Assembly: GCA_029948255.1 (NCBI GenBank)
Contig: JALIZF010001516.1
Coordinates: 186,001-250,000 of the forward strand
From: Telmatactis stephensoni
Lineage: Eukaryota > Cnidaria > Anthozoa > Actiniaria > Isophelliidae
Direction of reading: 5' to 3'
Length of the DNA: 64,000 nt
Shown here: positions 33,282 through 44,500 of the stretch, piece after piece
Numbering within the stretch: position 1 is the stretch's first letter
Layout of the letters: every line of letters starts with the position of its first letter
Program-made: the position numbers and the translations under genes
Notes under the pieces: generated by a model
The model's input: the letters and a program-made list of their open reading frames with translations, nothing else
Databases searched by the model: none
Told to the model about the DNA's origin: nothing

Positions 33282-33687
33282 GACGTATTTGTGAATTGCT
33301 ACAGTCATTTCATACTAACGGCTTTTTCATGTAATTCCAAAAGTTTCCAAACTTAAAAAAATTACCATAGCTGGAAAGAGCATACCAAAATCAGTAAAAC
33401 TGTGAAGTTTGAAGGATATCAGTTAAAAAATCAAGGAGATACGAATTTTCAAAAAACGAAATTTTGTATGAAAACACTTACAGTTATGCAAGAGATACAA
33501 ACAAATTTCGATTTTTGAAAATTCGTATGTCCTTGATTTTTCAACTGATATCCTTCAAACTTCACAGTTTTACTGATTTTGATATGCTCTTTCCAGCTAT
33601 GGTAATTGTTTTTAAGTTTGGGAACTTTTGGAATTACATGAAAAAGCCGTTAGTATGAAATGACTGTAGCAATTCACAAAACACGTC
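33282..33687. repeat. 406-bp palindrome
   Basis: Arms of about 187 nt (33282-33468 and 33500-33687) pair almost throughout around a loop of about 31 nt. Example: ACCATAGCTGGAAAGAGCAT against ATGCTCTTTCCAGCTATGGT. Non-coding. Confidence 0.9.
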
Positions 33688-34602
33688 TTACACGTATAAG
33701 ATTGCAGAATACGTCTTGGTAACAGTCATATTCGCATTCAGCATGAAAAATCAGTTTAGAATAGTTATGTTACCAGCCTCACTGGTTGAGCACATGGTGG
33801 TCAAACACTGGCCATCATATTGTTTGAAGCAGATAATGAGATTCTCATCAGCTGGTTGAAACCCGGCAATTTGCACTATCACGTTCCTGTTTTTCACATT
33901 CTCAAATCACAGTATGCCAAATTCTTCTCATGTGATGGATGCACGCATTCTTTGTTGCATATAACAATAATCATTGTTCTCTTGATTCATTATCTTTTGG
34001 CACGTGTATAAAGCAGATTCTCCACTTATCGCAGAAATCACTCGCAGCGGTCATTTTTACTCGCAGCAAAATTTTGAACAATAGATTTTATTCCCAACGG
34101 GTACTCGTTAGCTTGCTTCGAGTGCTTTCAGCGAGAACTGGAGAATAGCCTTAAAACAGCGAGACCGGACCGGGACATGAGACATTTGTCTTAACTACAA
34201 AAGGTCTACTAGGATGCGAACCTTCTGCACTCTAATACCCACCTTTAGCTCCTATACTACTAAGGTAACTAATGGAATCTTCTCAACAACAAAAAGAACC
34301 TTTTGTGTGTTATCATGAAGCTCCTTAGCATGGCTCTGAATAGAATTTAAAAACAATTATTTATGGTTTCCTTCTGGGAATTCAGTAACAGTGATCTAAT
34401 GAATGTCTTTTAGAATCACTTTTGTGTGAAACCCTGCTCATGCAATCACATAATAAGACAGTTAAATACCTCAAAACTCGGCTTTTATCCATATACATTC
34501 TTCGGACCTACGGCCCTTGGGATGTATACACCTATTTCAAGAAACGTTGTCGGTATCAAGCCTACGCGACTCACCCGAAAGGGAGTATGGGAAGACATTA
34601 GA

Positions 34603-34839
34603 GAGATTAAGCATCACGTACACGGGAAACGGCAAACGGCAGACAGGAACACGTGACCTACGATATTCGCACCTGACGTTGCGCATTTGGTACTCAAACG
34701 AAAGAGCGACTTTTCACGTTTACGGCAAACGTAAAATGACCCATCCTCGCGTTGGAACAGCAACGCCAGACGCGAAAAAAGCAGGTCATGTGATCCTCTT
34801 TGCCGTTTGCCGTTTCTCGTGTACGTGATGCTTAATCTC
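34603..34839. mobile_element. foldback MITE nested in the TA-flanked MITE
   Basis: GAGATTAAGCATCACGTACA at the left pairs with TGTACGTGATGCTTAATCTC at the right; arms of about 57 bp also include CGGCAAACGGCA. The MITE sequence resumes right after it. Confidence 0.85.
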
Positions 34840-34924
34840 AAAAATCCCACACAATTCTTCAAATCCAGCTTGCTTTGACCTTATACATTAAAGAACTTCA
34901 CTTACTGATGCTAAAGTCAATACG

Positions 34925-36160
34925 CCCTTGTTAGCCTGGTTCCTAAGGTCTCGCATCCGACATGCATTAACTCCGACTACAGACAGATATCTGTCCTCCC
35001 GCAAATGGCGAAGATCTTAGAAAGAATACAGCTGCTGCTAAATGGTAAGAACCTGGGAATACGTCAAAATCAACATGCATTTACCAAGGACAGGTCAACT
35101 GTCTCCGCCCTCGCAGACGTCACACAGTCTTTGTTTGATTCAACAGATAACACATGTGGGGGGAGGAAGGGAATACACGCTGTATTTCTGGACTTTAGCA
35201 AGGCTTTCGATCGTGTAGATCACGGTACGTTGCTTGCTAAATTATCATCTACTAATATCTGTCTTGGTTTCTGGGAGAGGATTCGAAGTTTTCTCAGTAA
35301 CAGGCTTCCTGGTGCATTCTCCAAGATCACGTCCTGTCCTGCTGGAGTCCCACAAGGCTCTGTTATTTCTCCATCACTGTTTAGCGTCCTTGTGAATGAT
35401 CTAGAGGATGCTATTCCGCATGATGTAAGGGACAGCATTGGTGTGTGTAAATATGCTGATGGGTGTACCATTTATGAAACAGTCCATCCCACTGAGTCAA
35501 GCAATATGCAATTGGTCTTGGATAGCATGCAAACGTGGTCTAGTAATAACAAGATGATCATAAACTCTGCCCAAACCAAAGAAATGTGGAATGGGATTAA
35601 CTTCAAGGACATACCACCTCCTGATACTCTTGTTACTATAGATGGCGAACAGATCGAATGTGTAACCAGCTTTAAGCTTCTAGGCGTTTTCTATCAAGAT
35701 AACCTCAAGTGGAACTTACATGTAAAAGAAACTACTAAGAAAGCCAGCAAAAGACTTTCCCATCTACGGGAGTGTAGAAAGGCTGTCCTTCGTTGGAGGT
35801 TGGAGTTACTATGTACTGTTCTAGAATAAGGCCTCTTCTGGAGTGAATACGCCTCGCCGATATGGGGTGGGATCCCTTGCTACTCAGAAGAAGAAATTGA
35901 ACGTGTCCAAAAAACAAGCATGAAAATCTTAGGAGCAAAAGAGAATACAGTTGAGAAACTGAGTGCAAGACGGAAAACAGCTTGAACGCATTCTTGGAGA
36001 TGAGCAGCATCCATGTCGCAAGTATTTACCACTGCACCATGATAAGCGCTACAATTTGAGAAGAACCTGCAAGCATACTGCCCCAAAGTCTGGAACAGAG
36101 AGACATAAAAATAGCTTTACACCGCGAGGTATAAGACTTCTCAGTAAAGAATGACATTTT
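34925..36160 (+). pseudogene. CR1/L2-type non-LTR reverse transcriptase, 5'-truncated and inactive
   Basis: Frame from about 34934 through the stop at 35827. RT motifs: SDYRQISVLPQMAKILER, HAFTKDRSTVSAL, VFLDFSKAFDRVDH, GVPQGSVISPSLFSVLVNDL and KYADGCT. The catalytic F/YADD box reads YADG, so the second aspartate is lost. After the stop, shifted frames keep further conserved sequence (SARRKT, LPLHHDKRYNLRRTCKHT). Typical of CR1/L2/Rex elements. It ends at AATAAAG and the ATT tract. Confidence 0.88.
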
Positions 36161-36242
36161 AATTAGAGTTATAGATTATGCTTCATTTTTATCATTTATT
36201 GTAAACCATTCGTATTTTTCATCTTAAGTTTGGTAAATAAAG

Positions 36243-36357
<115 letters not shown>

Positions 36358-36525
36358 AAGCGGAAAAGAAAGCGAAGTTTTGCTACTACCCATACTCCTT
36401 TTCAGTCTAGTCGCGTGGACTTGAAGCCTCTCGCCCGACAACATTTTTTGAAATAGGTGTATACCTATTTCGCTACGCTTCGATAAAACAGAGTCCAGAA
36501 GAACTTGCATGCGCATGCGTTACAT

Positions 36526-37133
36526 GAACCAATCAGACACCGTAAAATTTTGGTGTGGCCTGGTTGCACAGCTACTGTTCAATATGGCTGCTGTTTACGA
36601 AAGTTTAAGCGAAAGTTTATCTGAATTAAATCAGCTATATGGGGGTCAATTTGAAAACGAATTCATCGAAGCAGTTAAAGTTAAGTATGAATTCACTTGT
36701 ACGAAGCACACGTTTTTACCCAAATTGTAGCAAATTCAAGCCTGTATGACACTAGTGAAAAACGTCTGCGCACGCTCGTAGTCAAGTCTTCGTGCTTTTG
36801 TAAACTTATGCAAATTTCGCTTTTACGCTTGCCTTCAACAATGGTTTTCACAAAATGTCAAAACTTAAGGTTATTTCTTGAAACTTAGGGCCAGTATTCA
36901 TATAATGCCTTCATTAATGCAACATCTTTGTCTTACAAAAGTATACAAGAGAAATTTTATGTATACACCGAGAACACGAACATTTCATTTCAAGCTAAAA
37001 CTCACACATTTCTTAAGAAAACATCGTAATATGCACGCATGCGCAGACGTTTTTCACTAGTGTCAGCCTGTATAACTTGTCAAAAGGCCTTGTAACCAGG
37101 TCACACCAAACTTTTACGGTGTCTGATTGGTTC
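36526..37133. mobile_element. TIR element, 608 bp, with nested insertion
   Basis: GAACCAATCAGACACCGTAA at the left and its inverse at the right extend to about 42 bp of inverted repeat. A frame at 36584-36728 (MAAVYESLSESLSELNQLYG) lies inside; it could be captured coding sequence or a transposase remnant, but nothing was recognised. Confidence 0.8.
36748..37064. mobile_element. nested MITE with 9-bp target duplication, Mutator-like
   Basis: The 28-bp TIRs begin GACACTAGTGAAAAACGTCT. AGCCTGTAT lies on both sides (36739-36747 and 37065-37073), a 9-bp duplication as made by Mutator-like transposases. It is inserted in the element at 36526-37133. Confidence 0.85.
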
Positions 37134-37141
37134 AATTAACG

Positions 37142-37375
37142 CACACTAGCGTCGGAATCAGAATCGGAATCGTAAGAAAACAACAAAGAATTTAGGGATT
37201 AGAATACAAAAGAAAGGTGTTTTTCTTTGTTCCTTCCTTTGTCTTTGATTATGCTTATGCTTGGTCTTATGCTTCTTGCGATGCTTACGTCGATGTCTTA
37301 TGTCACACGCTTGACTTAACTCTTTTGTCTTTTCCTTTGTTTTCTGCTTCCGATTCCGAATCCGACGCTAGTGTG
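37142..37375. mobile_element. foldback MITE
   Basis: CACACTAGCGTCGGAATC at the left pairs with GATTCCGAATCCGACGCTAG at the right through the last GTGTG. It starts 8 bp after the element ending at 37133. Confidence 0.8.
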
Positions 37376-37806
37376 AACCAGCCTTTAGGGAAAAAAGGTT
37401 AATTTTTTGAACTACAATCGTGTGGCCTGCAGTCTAACTGAAACGGAATCGATTGCATTCCTTGATTTACAAACACATTTAGGGTATAGTAGAGGAGTGT
37501 TGATATAAATCCATTTCTATCTACCTTTCCTTAATTCTATCAATATCTGAAATTACTGAATACAAGACGTTGAAAATACAATAAAAGTAAGTCCTATAAA
37601 TTGGTACATTTTCAGGTCAAAACGCATGCAAAGTACGCCTAAGGTAGTTCCGGACCTTGCTACAGTGCATTGGTCGCGCCCATTCGAGCGGGCGCACTTT
37701 AATTAGAGAGCATTGGTATTACAGTGGGGAGTCTGGGCACTAGTAAGCAAGCGATTCAAACTTAAAACTCTAACTTCAGTAACAATACTTTTTTATCCAA
37801 ATAGCG

Positions 37807-37830
37807 CAAAAAAAAAAAAAAAAAAAAAAA
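37807..37830. repeat. poly(A) tract
   Basis: Uninterrupted A run of about 24 bases; no element could be assigned upstream of it. Confidence 0.9.
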
Positions 37831-38041
37831 CCTCGGCCATAGGCCGCCTTTGATTACTTTAAGTATTTACAATCAGATTTTCATTTCTAGAATTCCATAG
37901 TGTAGCATCTTTATCCTAAGATTAACTTTTCCGAAGCTGATATTCACACTTCTTAGCGGTGTGTATACTTTCCTAGAATTTTCGAGTTACGTTAGAGAAT
38001 TTGAAGATGCACAGTCTTACAATGAGTGCATGGTAATAAAC

Positions 38042-38425
38042 TTCGACCGGTTGGCTCAGTTGGTTGAGCGCCGGTCTTCCATGCGGAAGGTCGGGGTTCG
38101 TTTCCCCGGTCAGACAAATACTCAGGGTCTTTAAATAATTATTTTGAGGAGAAGATGTTGCTAGCGCTTTGTATAACATCTGCAGATGGTTAGACCTTTA
38201 GGTCGATCTAGACGCCCTGCTCTCCAAAACCTCCACACATACCCTTTGCACTGATCATAAAGGGACATTAAAGAACCCACGCACCACTATTCGGGGAGAG
38301 TAGGCCATGAATTTGCCGGTGTGTGTGGTCTGTCCTACTTCACTGCAGGACCCACAGTATTTGGCAAAGGCAGTTGTGGTGTCCGGCTGTGTTCATAGGA
38401 GGGAAAAAACTAAATTAATAAAATA
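38042..38425 (+). mobile_element. tRNA-derived SINE, family C
   Basis: The head at 38042-38113 is tRNA-like: GGCTCAGTTGGTTGAGCG (D arm/A box) and GGGGTTCGTTTCCCC (T arm/B box). The body contains GGACATTAAAGAACCCACGC and GGGGAGAGTAGGCCATGAA, a conserved core resembling that of invertebrate superfamily SINEs (possibly the Meta domain; from memory). It ends AATAGAAATAAGG. The end is about 130 bp before the secreted-protein start codon. Confidence 0.82.
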
Positions 38426-38556
38426 GAAATAAGGAAAAATAAGAGGGTGCTTATTATGACTCAAAACAATGTAGCAAATGTGTGCGTTTTAGCTAACTTT
38501 TTATTATTTGTTTAATTGCCTAGAACAAATTTTGAAGTTCTACCTTGAATACCATC

Positions 38557-41500
38557 ATGGCTCGACATTCCAATCTTGTTGTTGTGGTTTTGTCGCTGAG
38601 TCTTCTGCTACAGCAGTTCGCTCCAGCGTACATGCGTATTTCACCTGCAAAGACATCAAAGCAATCTAAAAGATCTTTGTATGAAGACAACGACGACAAC
38701 AAAGATGAGAACCACGGTAAATAGAACAGTGAATTGTATGAGTTTTGTCGTAAAAATATAAAAACATATTTTTAAGAGTGCTTGCTAAATAACAAATATT
38801 TACTCATGTGAAATATAAATAAAACCTGGTGTTTGCGTACTGTTCTTTGACTGCCACGTCAAGATTTTTTGACTTGTCAATAACTATATCTCTTGCTCAA
38901 TCAAACTAAGGCTCTCAGTAACGATCAGCCTTTGTCGGACGTTTAGAATGATGTAGGTTTTTATTGGGGTAAACAATAGAATACTTAAAATTGTACGCAG
39001 AAAGCAAGAAACATTGAAATCATTGAAACTTAAATACTGAGCGCCTTTGATAAGTTCTAAAAAATCCAATAGCATTTCGCACATAAAGCAAACCATACAC
39101 CTATTTCAATTCATGTTGTCGGCAAAAGCTTACGCGACTCACCCGAAAGGGAGTATGGGTAGAAATTGCTAAAGCTATAAAACCACATAAATCAGCCATA
39201 CGACATTGATACGATTATATCTTTTTGCAGTAGTTAAAGAAGAAAGTGCGCAAAGAAGTGCTGTTGGTCGGATTATTGGTGGTATTTTTAAAATAAGCAG
39301 GAAATCTTTGTCGGCGGCCCTAAAGGGAGCTAAATTCACTGCACAGTATGGTAACAAATTCATAGCAATGGCTACAATAGTCGTTAACGTTCAGAAAGCG
39401 ATAAGTGGATGCGCAGGGCTTGGCTACACCGACATCGACAAAAACTGGAAAAAATATAAACCACTACACGAAAAGTTTAATCAACTGGACAATAAAATTG
39501 ACACCATGACTAGAAAAGGTAAGCTTTTAGGTATTTAAGTACCAAGAGTAATCAAGGCATAATTAATGTTGCCATTTTCTAATATGATCAAATATAATAA
39601 CAAGTAACTAAATAGTTATAAAGGTTGCTAAACTACAATCTCTAAAAGCGTGCAATTTTAGGTCTCTTGTTGTATTCCATGAGTTCATACTTTAATCGGA
39701 AATATAGCAAGATTGTTTAACCATGTTTTAAAGAAGGAGGTCATAAGCCAAGCTGTTTCAGACTATGCTAAATCTTGGTGCAAGGGTTAGCGCTGGAGTA
39801 GGTCTTAGGAAAAGGGGTAAGGGTAGTCTGGTCACTTGATAACTATCGTGGGCTAATTGAAGATTTGACTATTTTCAATCGTTCACACTTTACAATCGTA
39901 TTTTAAATTTCAAGTTCACTACCACGTTAACCTATCTAACATGTTACCTTATATAATATTGAAAACTGGTCAGTATAAAGGACCCTCTGCCCATTATTCA
40001 TATGAGCAAATGCTTTCCAAATACACAAAATGCTGTTCTAGAACGCTTCTAGACCAATTAGAGTGAGCGTACTATCCAAATTATAAATACATATCGAGAT
40101 ATACTCACTAAAAATCCATATAGTGACGTTTTTGTTCGTTCATTGCTCTCAGCCAATCAGAAGCGCGTATTGTTTTTTTCACATGTGAGAAAAATGATAC
40201 GTTAAGTACTCTCTACTGAAGTATTTGCTATATACTGAATAGCACGTTGGCCGCAGCGGCGGATCTAGAATTTTTGAATGTGGGGGCACCATTTTACAAA
40301 ACACGTTGGTGGGAGTTTAGCTTCCTTAAACACCCCCTTCTAAAGTAAATGATAACATCGCAGGGCTGTAGCAAGCAATGAAATTTTGAATGGTTAAAAA
40401 CCTATACTATGACTATCCTTTTTCGCGAGCGTAGCGAGCGGGAAATTTGAGCTAAGGCGCGTGAATTAATTGATTAATAATTACGATAAAACCACCAACA
40501 ACAAACATTTAGAAAGTAAAGCTTTGGGAAAGTATATTGTCCTATACGTTTAGACAGAAGATATATAGAGTGTGTGAGAGAGAAAGATAAAAAAATAAGG
40601 AAGACCCCACTGAAAAGGGGGGAGCACCGCCCCCCTGCCCCTCCGTTTTCGTACTAAAATACAGACAAATCATCTGCAAAAACTGAAGTCGTCCGACCAT
40701 TTGGTCTACTTAGGTTTTTTATCGTGATGGTTAAAATTGTTTTCCCATGGTTTGTCCGTCCAGACAAAATGACGGTATAGAAAATCAAATAGACGTACTA
40801 ATCAGACGACGTTTGAGTCCCAAATTGCGTCCGTCCTATTTTCACACTTTGACGCGACACTTTGACGCGTACGATTGGTTGATTTCTTCTAAGATGAAAA
40901 GGCCTTTATATCATTACTACTATTGATTACCATGCAATTCTTTTATAGCACTGGATGCACAAACATACACCAACTATAGCTTCGACGAGTACCAAAGGAC
41001 CCATATCAAGTTGAAAGATATTGCTGATGAGAAGGAAAGAGTCTTCAGGTCCATGGGTCCAGAAGCACGATTAGCACTAAGCAAAAACACTGAAAAAATA
41101 GAGGTAATTCTGCATGTCCTAAAGTTTGGGATATTTTAAGGAAACTTGATTTAACGAAACAAAATGCAATAATACGCCAGGCCATTCGGAGTTATATGCT
41201 CAATGTCACCTTAGATTTCCCGGAAGACTGATATCCAAAGCAACTTATAACGAGCATCCGAGGCCGACATCAAGCAACATACACAGCTTACGCGACTCTC
41301 CCGAAAGGGAGTATGGGTAGAAATTACTAAAGCAAAAAACTACGCAAATCAGCCATAGGACAACTCAAAATAGCTTGCTTTGACCTTAAACACTAAAGAA
41401 CTTCACTTGTTGATATGCTAAAACCAAGACCAAACCTGAAAAAATAGTGATTTTTTACCTACTACCCATAGTCCTTTTCGGTCTTGTCGCGTAGGCTTGA

Positions 41501-44500
41501 GACCTCTCGTACGACAACCTGTATTCAAATAGGTGTATAAGGGGGTGTTTACATGGCACAAGGATCATCCTAGCAAGCGAATCATCCTAGCAAGCGAATC
41601 ATTCTACCTGCTATACATTTAATGCATTCTGTTTATATGGAAATTTGTGTCTTCACTTCGGGTACTAGGATCATCCTACTGAACAGAATGCGGTAAATGT
41701 ATAGCAGGTGAGATGATTCGCCTGCAAGGATGATCCTAGTGCTAGGATGATTCTGGTGCCATGTAAAGAAACCCTAAGTTCGGACTTGACTATTGTGTTC
41801 ATAAACTGAATCATATAAACAATTCAATTAAATCATTATGCTGGCACAATGATCAGTTAAACGGGTATACACCACTATCGTAACACAGGGTTTTTTCCTG
41901 CAAATGAGGGCTTTTGCAAGATTTGATCAATACTATGTAGTTTAAATCTTCATAAGAAATATTTTATACAGTTTCACCTCTCTGATTTACAGCGAAAATC
42001 GTTGCATCGCGACCTCCAACGTCGGTAAGATTTTTGTCTTTTCTGATCCGTCCATCATTCTTGGGGGCGGAGCTTTCACGAACTCGTTCAATGATTGGTT
42101 GATTTGAAAGAAGCTCCGCCCCCAAACTGATTGACGGCTCAGAAAAACCCAAAATCAAAACAAAATTTGTAATTTGCTGGTCGCGATGCAACGATTTTAG
42201 CTGTAATATCAAAGAAGTTATGGGCTGTCAAAAATAGAGTTAATTATATGTGTGTATTTCTCACGGGAAGCTGTGGTGGCCTCCTTTTGGTGCATTTTCG
42301 ATATTTCAAATCTTTGTATTTTTGTCAAGGATATATATATTACTTAGTTTTGAAACTAGTACCGAATTAAAAAAACAACCTTCAAAGAGTCGCTCTCCAT
42401 TAATTATTCATTTCTCAGCATTTGTACTAATTAACAGAAGCCTTTATGAAAGTCGTTTACTGATAAGTTTATTATTTAATTTTGGATTGTGTTTGACACC
42501 ATTTTCCTCCGAGTCAAATAAGAGTGGGATCATTCCGTGGCCGCCCTCTTGTTGTTTCTTATCAAAGTTTTACAAACACGTTTATTGACTTTTTTACTTT
42601 GAATTTTATTTCTTTTGTAGAGTTTGATCAAATCAACGAACGCCAGCAGAAAGGCAGTCAAATTCAGTGAAATTGACAGAGGTTTCAAATCGGGAATGGA
42701 ATTGTTCTTGAACTTACTGTTCCCAAGCATGACACTTGCTATGCCTGGTATAAAACTAATTTGGAACAGAGTTAAAGATACCGTAGTTGGGAGAGCGCTA
42801 ACTAAGGTATAAATGCCTAAATGTCAGCAAAGTTAATAGAGTGGAATGGTTAGGCAACCCATTGTTCTATTCAATGGAGCAAACATGGATGTTGAGTGGG
42901 GCTTTGAGAGTGCACAATCTTTTGTTTTACCGTCATTTATTATGCTTGATTGAACTGATCCAAACGTTCTCATTGGCTGATTGTCTAATATATGTAGGAA
43001 TGCTTTTGTTTTGTGCACTTTCACGGCTAGAAAATGTGAACAAAAAGATAGAACAATGGGTTGCCTAACCATTCCACTCTATTGCCAGAATAAAACAGCC
43101 GCTCAAGTACATTAAGGCTTGGGTTTTGATCGATTTGTATGAATTTTAGGTTTTATGAATCTCACGACTTATCCAATGTGGAAATCTCCATATTTTGGTA
43201 ATTTTCATTTAGTATCCATCGACTGAAATTTTTTCCATGAGTGTTGACTTTTGTTGGAGTGTCACGTGACTTGCTGGACCATGTTTTTCACTGAAAAATT
43301 TCAATTATAAATGGGGTACACAACAAACATTTCAATATTTATGAATTGCATATTTTCTTGCTTTTTTCGGAAAGGGCTTTCCAAATTAGCCTTTTCCATT
43401 TGGAAAAATAGCTCAGATAAAGAGTTATTTAAGAAAATAGGTCACGTGACCTATATCTCCTTTCTCAACATCGATAGACCACATGCAAAGGCTAATTCAT
43501 ATATGTGCTCTAACTACCTTTAGAATGATGTAAATTTCAGCTTCATTTAATGAGGCTTTGTACTCCCTCATTTTCAAAAAAACTTATCTACAGCTCCGAT
43601 AAAAATATTGATGCAATATCTCTAAAAGCAAGTGAATTATTTAAGAAACAAAATTCTGGCTAATTGGCAGACAACCCAAGCCTTAATATACTTGAGCGCT
43701 CCTCCCCAATCACAACGTTTTCATTTTTGGTTAATATTTATTTTGTTTTACTTGTTTTGCTTTTTTATTAAGAAAATAATCTTTGCGCCCAATCAGAGAA
43801 AGGCTTTGAACGAAGCTATATTAATAGACCAATAGAAGATTGATCTCTGTGATCAATAGGTGAAATGGAGCACGCGCAAGGAGAAACATGCAGAGAAATA
43901 TTGAAAATCACGAGTTGCAGACGAGTACTTAGGCGTTGCTTGCTTTTAGACCGAAGTAGTAGCACAATTATGCAACATACGTAGAATCAGAATCACAGTT
44001 TACTGCCTTAAGAATGGATCATTGGATCAGCGCATGCTGCTAGCGCTTCCGTTTCGAATTCTGCATCCGTGAAAACTAGCCATAGATCCAACGTACGCGT
44101 ATTTGTACGAGTCAGGAAATTGTGCTCAGTAACTACACAAAACAGTAGAACCGCCTTAAATGTTCCCGTTTTTATCGCTAGTTTTGACATTTTACTTTTC
44201 GGCTTTAGATCCCGGGAGTCGTCAAACTATTATTACCAAAAGGAGGTACAGCAGTTGCAAGTAGAATAATTGGTACTAAGCTTGGTTCAAGTATCTTTCA
44301 AAAACTCCAATCTAAACTTGGCGGTGCTATAGGAAATCGATTCCTAAAAGCTAAAAATATTTTCGGAAAGGCAAGTGCAGCCTTTGGGAAGGCATTTGCA
44401 CTTGGACTTCAAGGTAGGCTTCATGTTTTCTTGGTAGAATATATATTTTATTTGTGCTTGATGTATTTTTGACTTCTCTGTTAAGTCGATAGAGGGTACG

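Noticed and set aside
36509..36730. Gene starting MAAVYESLSESLSELNQ
   Set aside because: The frame is inside a TIR element and ends at its nested insertion; no further exons or known domain.
38042..38113. tRNA gene
   Set aside because: Good D and T arms but followed by a SINE core and tail, with no matched acceptor end.
40230..40650. DNA transposon relic with GGGGGCACC ends
   Set aside because: Only loosely inverted ends (GGGGGCACC near 40293, GGGGGGAGCACCGCCCCCC near 40618) and no target duplication could be shown.
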